A DNA stretch of 7,652 nucleotides from Deltaproteobacteria bacterium UBA6930 (GTDB lineage Bacteria > Myxococcota_A > UBA9160 > UBA6930): assembly GCA_002450755.1 (NCBI GenBank), contig DKAI01000078.1, forward strand, positions 1 through 7,652, in the 5' to 3' direction. The translations under genes and the position numbers were made by a program. Positions 1 to 6,155 of the stretch are shown piece by piece (positions within the stretch are counted from its first letter, which is position 1; each line of letters opens with the position of its first letter). Below the pieces are notes generated by a model, which was not told where the DNA came from, did not search any database, and was given only the letters and a program-made list of their open reading frames with translations.

Positions 1-1
1 A

Positions 2-2569
2 CGAGCGCATTTTCTGATAGAGGAATTAATAGATAAAGCTCGTCGGAGCGGCACACATCTTCCTCACAGATCGACAACTGCCTACGTCAATACTATCTCC
101 GTTGAAGACGAAGAAAGTATGCCGGGCGAGCCTGGACTAGAGCATCGGATTCGGTCGATAGTCCGATGGAATGCATTGGCTATGGTGATGCGAGCCAATA
201 TGACTAGTAAGGAGTTGGGAGGACATATCTCCAGCTTCGCCTCGGCCGCGACTTTATATAGTGTTGGATATAACCATTTTTTTCACGCACCCACAGAGAC
301 TCACGGTGGAGATCTTGTCTACTTTCAAGGCCATAGTGCTCCCGGAGTTTACTCAAGAGCATTTCTTGAAGGTCGAATTACGGAAGCTCAGCTAATGAAG
401 TTCCGTCGTGAGGTTGATGGTGATGGGTTGTCTTCTTATCCACACCCATGGTTGATGTCCGATTTTTGGCAATTCCCAACAGTGTCGATGGGCTTAGCTC
501 CTTTAATGGGGATCTATCAAGCTCGCTTTATGAAATATCTTCACAATAGAGGCATTTTGGATACTGCCGACCGGAAGGTTTGGGTTTTTCTTGGAGATGG
601 AGAGACGGACGAACCAGAGTCGCTTGGTGCGATTTCACTTGCAGCTAGGGAGGAACTCGACAATCTAATATTCGTAGTTAATTGCAATTTGCAGCGTCTT
701 GACGGGCCCGTTCGAGGGAATGGGAAGATTATTCAAGAGCTAGAAGGAGGGTTTCGAGGGGCCGGCTGGAACGTTCTGAAAGTTATTTGGGGTGGTCTCT
801 GGGACCCTTTGCTGAGCAGAGATAAAGATGGAATTCTCCTTAAGCGTATGGAGGAAGCTCTCGATGGTGACTACCAAAACTACAAGGCTAAAGGCGGAGC
901 ATATGTTCGAGAGCATTTTTTCGGAAAATACCCTGAACTTACGAAGCTCGTAGCAAACATGTCGGATGACGATATTTGGAGGCTCAATAGAGGAGGACAT
1001 GATCCTCAAAAAGTTTATGCAGCGTACGCGTCTGCGGTTAAACACGAAGGACAGCCCACAGTTATTTTGGCGAAGACTGTTAAGGGCTATGGCCTTGGCA
1101 AGGCTGGCGAGAGTGTCAACATTGCTCATCAAGTTAAACAGCCTACTACTGAAGCATTGCAGGCATTCAGAGATCGCTATCGCATTCCAATACCAGACGA
1201 GCTGTTGGACAAAGCTCCTTTTTACAAGCCCGAAGAGGACAGCGCCGAGATGTCGTATCTTCGAGAACGACGAGAAGCTTTGGGGGGTTGTCTGCCGGCG
1301 CGACAAGTTACAAGCGAGGTCTTGGAATTCCCTGAAATATCCGTCTTCGAGACACTAACTTCAGGCAGTGGCGACCGTGAGTACTCTACAACAATGGCGT
1401 TCGTTAGATTTCTGACTTTTCTCACGAGAGATAAGAAAGTTGGAGGCAGAGTAGTACCAATCGTTCCCGATGAGGCGCGTACCTTTGGCATTGAAGGTTT
1501 GTTTAGGACACTGGGTATTTATTCGTCAAAAGGGCAACTTTACGATCCAGTAGATGCGGATCAAGTGATGTATTACCGGGAAGATAAAGAAGGACAAATC
1601 CTCGAAGAAGGAATCACCGAGGCAGGATCGTTTGCTTCGTGGATTGCAGCAGCGACTTCATATGCAAGTCACGATAAGATTATGTTGCCTTTCTACATTT
1701 TTTATTCGATGTTTGGTTTTCAAAGGATAGGAGATCTTGCTTGGGCCGCTGCAGACAGTCAGGCAAGGGGCTTTCTGCTAGGTGCGACTTCAGGAAGGAC
1801 TACACTTGCGGGTGAGGGGCTGCAGCATCAGGATGGTCATAGCCATGTTCTTTCCTCGACGATTCCTAATTGTAAGTCATATGACCCTACATTCGACTAC
1901 GAGTTAGCGGTAATTTTGCTAGACGGTTTAAACAAGATGTATATCGAAAATGAAAATGTCTTTTATTACATCACTATTGCAAATGAAAACTATTTGCATC
2001 CACCTCTTCCCCCGGGCGTTGAGAGGGGCATTAAAAAGGGTATGTATCTCCTAAACGAAGGTGGAGATAGTGAGCGACGTGTGCAGCTTTTGGGAAGCGG
2101 GGCCATCTTACGCGAGGTTATTGAGGCAGCTAAGCTGTTAGAGCAGGATTTTGATGTCTCCGCGGATATCTGGAGTGTTACAAGCTTTACAGAATTAGCA
2201 CGAGAAGGTAGAGATCATCGTCGTTTAGCAATGCTGCAGCCTCAAGAGACAGCAAGCCTATCGTATGTAGAAGAATGCTTGGCTCACCGCCAGGGCCCTG
2301 TAATTGCTTCAACCGATTGGGTCCGTACCTACGCAGAACAAATTAGGGAGCTTGTTCCGCGTCGTTATAAAGTTCTCGGCACGGACGGTTTTGGACGAAG
2401 CGATACACGGAAGAAGTTACGCGAATTTTTTGAGATCGATAGGCATTACATTGTTCTCGCCGCGTTACACGCCTTAATGGAAGAAGGAGAGGTCGGAAAG
2501 GAAAAGGTAGAGGAAGCAATTCGCCGTTATCAAATCAATGTCAAAAGACCAAGTCCTTCTGTAGCCTAG
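2..2569 (+). CDS. aceE: Pyruvate dehydrogenase E1 component, homodimeric type (5' end cut by window)
   Basis: This is the ThDP-dependent E1 that decarboxylates pyruvate and reductively acetylates the lipoyl arms of the complex. The reading frame is open from base 2. The 39 codons before the first in-frame ATG (119) still match E. coli AceE (RAHFLIEELIDKARRSG, then YVNTISVE), so that ATG is internal and about 31 N-terminal residues lie upstream. The visible 855 residues plus 31 give about 886, against 887 in E. coli. The ThDP/Mg motif runs from GDG (593-601) to NCN (680-688). Using E. coli numbering from memory, active-site residues fall at exactly the expected spacing: H106 (224-226), H142 (332-334), H407 in the mobile loop NIAHQVK (1127-1129), E522 (1472-1474), E571 (1619-1621) and H640 in GLQHQDGHSH (1826-1828). 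The C-terminal transketolase-like domain contains VTSFTELAREG and LGTDGFGRSDTR. It is first gene of the visible cluster, and nothing suggests damage. Confidence 0.97.
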   Translation, partial: RAHFLIEELIDKARRSGTHLPHRSTTAYVNTISVEDEESMPGEPGLEHRIRSIVRWNALAMVMRANMTSKELGGHISSFASAATLYSVGYNHFFHAPTETHGGDLVYFQGHSAPGVYSRAFLEGRITEAQLMKFRREVDGDGLSSYPHPWLMSDFWQFPTVSMGLAPLMGIYQARFMKYLHNRGILDTADRKVWVFLGDGETDEPESLGAISLAAREELDNLIFVVNCNLQRLDGPVRGNGKIIQELEGGFRGAGWNVLKVIWGGLWDPLLSRDKDGILLKRMEEALDGDYQNYKAKGGAYVREHFFGKYPELTKLVANMSDDDIWRLNRGGHDPQKVYAAYASAVKHEGQPTVILAKTVKGYGLGKAGESVNIAHQVKQPTTEALQAFRDRYRIPIPDELLDKAPFYKPEEDSAEMSYLRERREALGGCLPARQVTSEVLEFPEISVFETLTSGSGDREYSTTMAFVRFLTFLTRDKKVGGRVVPIVPDEARTFGIEGLFRTLGIYSSKGQLYDPVDADQVMYYREDKEGQILEEGITEAGSFASWIAAATSYASHDKIMLPFYIFYSMFGFQRIGDLAWAAADSQARGFLLGATSGRTTLAGEGLQHQDGHSHVLSSTIPNCKSYDPTFDYELAVILLDGLNKMYIENENVFYYITIANENYLHPPLPPGVERGIKKGMYLLNEGGDSERRVQLLGSGAILREVIEAAKLLEQDFDVSADIWSVTSFTELAREGRDHRRLAMLQPQETASLSYVEECLAHRQGPVIASTDWVRTYAEQIRELVPRRYKVLGTDGFGRSDTRKKLREFFEIDRHYIVLAALHALMEEGEVGKEKVEEAIRRYQINVKRPSPSVA

Positions 2570-2570
2570 G
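2568..2570 (+). promoter_or_regulatory. Weak ribosome binding site for E2, overlapping the E1 stop
   Basis: The AGG formed by the E1 stop codon TAG plus the next G lies 9 bases before the E2 ATG at 2580. It is the only purine-rich Shine-Dalgarno-like match in the short gap. The match is weak, so E2 initiation probably relies partly on ribosomes that have just terminated E1 (inference). Confidence 0.4.
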
Positions 2571-2579
2571 CCAAAAATC

Positions 2580-2819
2580 ATGCCAAAAGAAGTATCAATA
2601 ATTGTTCCGGATATTGGCGACTTTGATGATGTGGAAGTCATTGAGATTTTGGTTTCTGAAGGTGAGGTGATCTCTCTCGATCAGTCTCTAGTGACTCTTG
2701 AGAGTGAAAAGGCAACAATGGAGATACCGGCCACGACCGCCGGAACTGTAACGAAAATCCATGTTCATTTGGGAGCTCGTGTTGCAGAGGGTTCGTCTTT
2801 GGTGACCGTAAAAGCTGAC
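2580..2819 (+). repeat. Lipoyl-domain coding segment, copy 1 (in E2)
   Basis: Codons 1-80 of E2 encode a biotinyl/lipoyl domain paralogous to the one at 3875-4114. Both proteins share VPD(I/L)G(D/E)F followed by LVTLESEKATMEIP. The DNA around the lipoyl-lysine codon (2706-2725) is identical over 20 bases to 3998-4017. Outside that block the two copies have diverged, so this is an old domain duplication rather than a recent repeat. Confidence 0.85.
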
Positions 2820-3866
2820 TCAAAAGACGAAACGATCTCTCTTTCAAAGGATAGCGTAGAATTGCCAAGAGAAAGAAGTGTCTCTCCGGAGCCTCTGATT
2901 GTTAAGCCCGAGTCGATAGAGGAACCTCGAGTATCGTTTTCGGATTCTGCCTTTTCTTCAGAAAACAACAAGGCTCACGCGAGTCCCTCGGTACGACGAA
3001 TGGCGGCTGAGCTAGGAGTGAACCTTTCTCTCGTAAAGGGATCAGGGAGAAAAGGTCGAGTTCGCAAAGAAGACGTAAGGGGATATGTTAAGTCAGCTGT
3101 CTCAGAGGAACCTTCGCATGCATCCGCAAGACGACAGGATAGTAAGCACAGAGTTGATTTTAGTCGATTTGGAGATATAGAACTCGTTTCAGAAAATAAG
3201 ATACGAAGAGTATCTGCAAGAAATTTGCAAAGGTCATGGACCGATATTCCTCACGTGACTCATTTTGACGAAGTTGATATTACAGAATTGGAAATGTATC
3301 GAAAGAGAAAGAAAGACGAGGCTGAAGCTCGGGGATTACGTCTCACCCTGCTTCCTTTTTTACTGCAGACTAGTGCGAAGGTACTAGAAAAATTTCCTAG
3401 AATGAACAGTTCTCTTGATCCGTCGAACGAGGCACTGATCTTTAAAAAGTATTTTCATATCGGAGTAGCGGTTGATACTGATAACGGGCTTGTTGTTCCT
3501 GTTATTCGAGATGTTGATCAAAAAGGACTCTGGGAGCTATCGTCGGAACTCTCGGAGGTGAGCGAAAGAGCTCGGTCACGCAAACTGAGTCCGAGTGATC
3601 TCTCAGGAGGATGCTTCAGCATTTCTAGTCTGGGAGGAATAGGTGGGATAGGGTTTACTCCTATCGTTAATTCCCCGGAGGTTGCGATTCTTGGGGTTTC
3701 TCGGGCTGAAATGCGGCCCGTATACCTAGATGGCCAGTTTAAACCGCGACTGATGTTGCCGATATCCCTGTCCTACGATCATAGGGTTATTGATGGAGCG
3801 TATGCTGCACGAATAACCAGATCCTTTGCTGATCTTCTTGAAGATTTGCGAAACCTTTTGCTTTAG
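2580..3866 (+). CDS. aceF: Dihydrolipoyllysine acetyltransferase (E2) of pyruvate dehydrogenase, single lipoyl domain
   Basis: This is the core of the PDH complex: it carries acetyl groups on lipoyl-lysine and transfers them to CoA. It has 428 residues. An N-terminal lipoyl domain (about 1-80) has the lipoylated lysine K44 in ESEKATMEIP. A linker (about 81-132) is followed by the peripheral-subunit-binding domain (about 134-170; SPSVRRMAAELGV, GSGRKGRVRKEDV), a second linker, and the catalytic acyltransferase domain (about 205-428). The catalytic motif is DHRVIDG, with H401 and D405, and FSISSLGGIGG precedes it. Gammaproteobacterial PDH E2s often have two or three lipoyl domains (E. coli AceF has about 630 residues); here there is one, and E3 carries another. 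The linkers are rich in Ser, Glu and Arg rather than Ala and Pro. The gene begins 10 bases after E1, in the same operon. Its place after a homodimeric E1 points to pyruvate rather than 2-oxoglutarate. Confidence 0.95.
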   Translation: MPKEVSIIVPDIGDFDDVEVIEILVSEGEVISLDQSLVTLESEKATMEIPATTAGTVTKIHVHLGARVAEGSSLVTVKADSKDETISLSKDSVELPRERSVSPEPLIVKPESIEEPRVSFSDSAFSSENNKAHASPSVRRMAAELGVNLSLVKGSGRKGRVRKEDVRGYVKSAVSEEPSHASARRQDSKHRVDFSRFGDIELVSENKIRRVSARNLQRSWTDIPHVTHFDEVDITELEMYRKRKKDEAEARGLRLTLLPFLLQTSAKVLEKFPRMNSSLDPSNEALIFKKYFHIGVAVDTDNGLVVPVIRDVDQKGLWELSSELSEVSERARSRKLSPSDLSGGCFSISSLGGIGGIGFTPIVNSPEVAILGVSRAEMRPVYLDGQFKPRLMLPISLSYDHRVIDGAYAARITRSFADLLEDLRNLLL

Positions 3867-3868
3867 GA
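3865..3868 (+). promoter_or_regulatory. Ribosome binding site for E3, overlapping the E2 stop
   Basis: AGGA, made from the last two bases of the E2 stop TAG and the next two, sits 6 bases before the ATG at 3875. It supports that start, and its overlap with the stop suggests translational coupling between E2 and E3. Confidence 0.65.
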
Positions 3869-3874
3869 ATCATC

Positions 3875-4114
3875 ATGCCGGTTTTAGATGTCGTGGTCCC
3901 CGACTTGGGCGAATTTGAAGAAGTCGAAATAATAGAGATTCTTATTTCGGTGGGAGATCATGTAGAGGTCGAAACTTCTTTGGTGACCTTGGAGAGCGAA
4001 AAGGCAACAATGGAGATTCCCTCGCCCTTTTCGGGTTCGATTAGTGAAGTCTCGGTGAATCTTGGCGATCAGGTAAACACGGGAGACCTGCTTGTGCGAG
4101 TTGAGACACTTGAA
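3875..4114 (+). repeat. Lipoyl-domain coding segment, copy 2 (in E3)
   Basis: Codons 1-80 of the E3 gene encode the second lipoyl domain, paralogous to codons 1-80 of E2. The lipoyl-lysine codon is at 4001-4003, inside a 20-base block (3998-4017) identical to the matching block in E2 (2706-2725). Confidence 0.85.
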
Positions 4115-5605
4115 CACGAAAGTGCCGGTACCATTGAGGATGTCACTCGTGTGAAGAATGAAAATACTTCGTCTGAAGGGGACATAGCTCCGGGTTCGTT
4201 TAACTATGACCTTATAGTTTTAGGCGGAGGCCCGGGAGGTTATGCGGCAGCTTTTAGGGCGGCTGACCTGGGCTTGCGCGTTGCTTTGGTGGAGCGAGAG
4301 CATTCCCTAGGCGGAGTCTGCTTAAATTTTGGCTGCATTCCGTCGAAGGCATTGCTCCACGTAGCGGAAGTTATTACTGAAGCAAAGGCAGTATCTGATA
4401 GAGGTATTTGCTTTGGAGATCCAGTTATAGATCTAGACGCTCTTAGGGGTCATAAGGAGGAAGTAGTTTCACGACTGGCGAAAGGGCTTTCAGGTTTGGC
4501 GAGAAAACGGAAAGTCGAGATCCATCACGGAAATGGTGAATTGAAAAGTCCGAATCAGATTTCTGTTGATTCGGACGGGGAAGTTTCGCTTTTAACTTTT
4601 TCGCATGCCGTGATAGCAGTAGGTTCGAGCGTAATTGGTATACCGGGACTCCCCTATGAAGATCCTCGAATAATTGATTCAACTGGTGCGTTGGAACTTT
4701 CTGATATTCCTGATCGACTTCTGGTTGTTGGAGGCGGCGTGATTGGATTAGAGATGGCCGCTGTATTTCATGCACTGGGCTCTAAGGTTTCCGTAGTTGA
4801 ACTAACAGAAGAACTCCTGATTGGTGTCGATAGAGATGTTGTGCGGCCGATGGAGAAGCTTCTCCGGGAGCGATATGACGCTATATGGACAGGCACTCGA
4901 TTAGATAGGATAGAACCTGAAACTACGGGTTTGCGCGTCTTCCTTAATGGTGCTGAGTGCCCTGATGATGCAATGTTCGACAAAGCGTTAATTGCAGTGG
5001 GCCGTCATCCTAACGGCGATAGTTTCGGAGCGGAGAACGCTGGAATTTTAGTTGATGAGAAGGGCTTTGTTCCAGTTGATGAAAAATTGCGATCGAATGT
5101 CCCTCATATTTTCGCGATAGGGGATGTAGTGAAGGGCCCTATGCTTGCACATAAGGCGACTCACCAGGGCAAGGTAGTAGCTGAACTCGTTGCCGGGAAA
5201 TTCGGTGGTTTCCTGCCGCAGGCAGTACCTTCTGTGGCGTATACCGATCCGGAAGTAGCTTGGGTTGGACTCAACGAGAAAGACGCCGAAGAGCAAGGGA
5301 TATCTATAAGGGTGGAAAAATTTCCCTGGGCGGCAAGTGGCCGGGCATTAGGGAGCGGTCGCTCGGAGGGTACGACAAAACTTATTTTTGATGAAAAGAG
5401 CGGACGTCTTCTTGGCGCCGCAATTGTGGGTGTTGGTGCCGGAGAGTTAATCGGTGAATGCGTGCTTGCAATGGAAATGGGAGCAGATGCAGAAGATTTA
5501 GCACTCACCATTCATCCTCATCCGACTCTTTCGGAATCTATTGGGCTCTCTGCTGAACTATTTCATGGATCGATTACAGACCTTATGCCTCGTAGAGCTA
5601 AATAG
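3875..5605 (+). CDS. lpd: Dihydrolipoamide dehydrogenase (E3) with N-terminal lipoyl domain
   Basis: This FAD flavoprotein reoxidises dihydrolipoyl groups and reduces NAD+ to NADH, closing the PDH cycle. It has 576 residues, about 100 longer than a plain Lpd, because of an N-terminal lipoyl domain (about 1-80, lipoylated K43 in ESEKATMEIP) and a short acidic linker (about 81-108). The E3 body follows: the FAD Rossmann motif GGGPGG (117-122), the redox disulfide C149/C154 in GGVCLNFGCIPSK, and the NAD-binding GGGVIG (286-291) with acidic E309 favouring NAD over NADP. The second FAD motif is IFAIGDVVKGPMLAHKA, and the C-terminal catalytic pair is H549/E554 in HPHPTLSE. All catalytic residues are present. 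Lipoyl-E3 fusions are known from PDH clusters, for example in Neisseria. It lies 8 bases after E2 and is the last gene of the tight cluster. A genome may carry a second, plain lpd for 2-oxoglutarate dehydrogenase, which cannot be judged here. Confidence 0.96.
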   Translation: MPVLDVVVPDLGEFEEVEIIEILISVGDHVEVETSLVTLESEKATMEIPSPFSGSISEVSVNLGDQVNTGDLLVRVETLEHESAGTIEDVTRVKNENTSSEGDIAPGSFNYDLIVLGGGPGGYAAAFRAADLGLRVALVEREHSLGGVCLNFGCIPSKALLHVAEVITEAKAVSDRGICFGDPVIDLDALRGHKEEVVSRLAKGLSGLARKRKVEIHHGNGELKSPNQISVDSDGEVSLLTFSHAVIAVGSSVIGIPGLPYEDPRIIDSTGALELSDIPDRLLVVGGGVIGLEMAAVFHALGSKVSVVELTEELLIGVDRDVVRPMEKLLRERYDAIWTGTRLDRIEPETTGLRVFLNGAECPDDAMFDKALIAVGRHPNGDSFGAENAGILVDEKGFVPVDEKLRSNVPHIFAIGDVVKGPMLAHKATHQGKVVAELVAGKFGGFLPQAVPSVAYTDPEVAWVGLNEKDAEEQGISIRVEKFPWAASGRALGSGRSEGTTKLIFDEKSGRLLGAAIVGVGAGELIGECVLAMEMGADAEDLALTIHPHPTLSESIGLSAELFHGSITDLMPRRAK

Positions 5606-5708
5606 ACGGTTCTTTTGAGACTTGGTGCAATTGAGCCATCTTTGTAACGTTTTTAAAGGGTTGCGGGTTTGATCGGATTAATAGCCTTTTGAAAGAAGAG
5701 TGTTGAAC
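5606..5708 (+). other. Intergenic region between E3 and the VOC gene
   Basis: These 103 bases contain no gene. I looked for a terminator after E3: the best pairing is GGTTC (about 5608-5612) with GAGCC (5633-5637), only five pairs with a G-T and a long loop, so not convincing. I also looked for a sigma70 promoter: TTGCGG (5661) and ATTAAT (5677) are badly spaced, and TTGAGC (5631) with TTTAAA (5652) is a poor match. The gap is much longer than those inside the PDH cluster, so the VOC gene may have its own promoter, but none can be assigned. Confidence 0.5.
5693..5700 (+). promoter_or_regulatory. Ribosome binding site for the VOC gene, deciding the ATG start
   Basis: The purine run AAGAAGAG ends 8 bases before the ATG at 5709, a normal Shine-Dalgarno distance. 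In-frame GTG (5700) and TTG (5703) codons exist upstream, but they overlap or abut this purine run and would lack a usable binding site. The ATG is therefore preferred. Confidence 0.65.
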
Positions 5709-6137
5709 ATGGTTAAAAAGAATCCTATTCAGGTGCGTTGTCTTGACCATGTCGTAGTTATTTCATCGGACATTATTAAATCCCTCGAGTTTTACTGCGA
5801 TATTTTAGGTCTTATGGAAGAAAGGCGACTTGACTCTTATGGTTTAATTCAGCTGCGAGCAGGTTCTAGCATCGTAGATATCATCGATCGCAAAGGATCG
5901 TTGGGGCAATCTTCTGCTCAATCTATTGGTGAAAGGAAAAATATTGATCACTTCGCTCTAGAGTTGGAAACATTCGAGGAGCAGGAAATGCGTGACTATC
6001 TTGAGAAGAATGGAGTTACTGTTGGGAAGGTAGCGGTTCGGTATGGAGCAAGAGGTTTTGGGTCCTCTCTGTATATAAATGACCCTGATGGAAATGTAGT
6101 GGAGTTAAAGGGTCCACCTGTTTCGGAGGTGCTTTGA
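5709..6137 (+). CDS. VOC-superfamily (glyoxalase/bleomycin-resistance/dioxygenase fold) protein, substrate unknown
   Basis: This is a small cytoplasmic protein of 142 residues from the ATG chosen by its ribosome binding site; a GTG start would add three residues. It has the two beta-alpha-beta-beta-beta modules of the vicinal oxygen chelate fold. Module 1 (about 11-60) begins LDHVVVIS, with SLEFYCDILGL in the helix. Module 2 (about 78-134) begins NIDHFALEL and ends YINDPDGNVVELKGPP. Plausible metal ligands are H14, D57 (SSIVDII), H81 and E132, the positions that carry His/Glu in metal-dependent glyoxalases; Asp at the second position is a variation. There is no signal peptide or membrane segment. 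Similar single-domain VOC proteins are widespread and mostly uncharacterised. Glyoxalase I, fosfomycin-resistance-like or other roles cannot be separated by sequence alone. It lies 103 bases after E3 on the same strand, so co-transcription is possible but unproven. Confidence 0.88.
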   Translation: MVKKNPIQVRCLDHVVVISSDIIKSLEFYCDILGLMEERRLDSYGLIQLRAGSSIVDIIDRKGSLGQSSAQSIGERKNIDHFALELETFEEQEMRDYLEKNGVTVGKVAVRYGARGFGSSLYINDPDGNVVELKGPPVSEVL

Positions 6138-6155
6138 TTCGATTGCTTGCTAGCC
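6138..6155. other. Convergent gene junction with no visible terminator
   Basis: Only 18 bases separate the VOC stop (TGA 6135-6137) from the typA stop (TAG, read on the - strand from 6158 to 6156). There is no stable hairpin with a T run here; the short palindrome GCTAGC (6149-6154) is too small. A T8 run at 6185-6192, inside the typA 3' end, has no GC-rich stem before it on the + strand. Transcripts from the two sides may run into each other. Confidence 0.6.

Noticed and set aside
740..1306. Open frame of 188 codons on the - strand inside E1
   Set aside because: It lies wholly opposite a strongly conserved E1 region, resembles no family, and has no ribosome binding context I could defend.
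5661..5682. TTGCGG and ATTAAT as a sigma70 promoter for the VOC gene
   Set aside because: The spacing is only about 10 bases, far from the usual 16-18.
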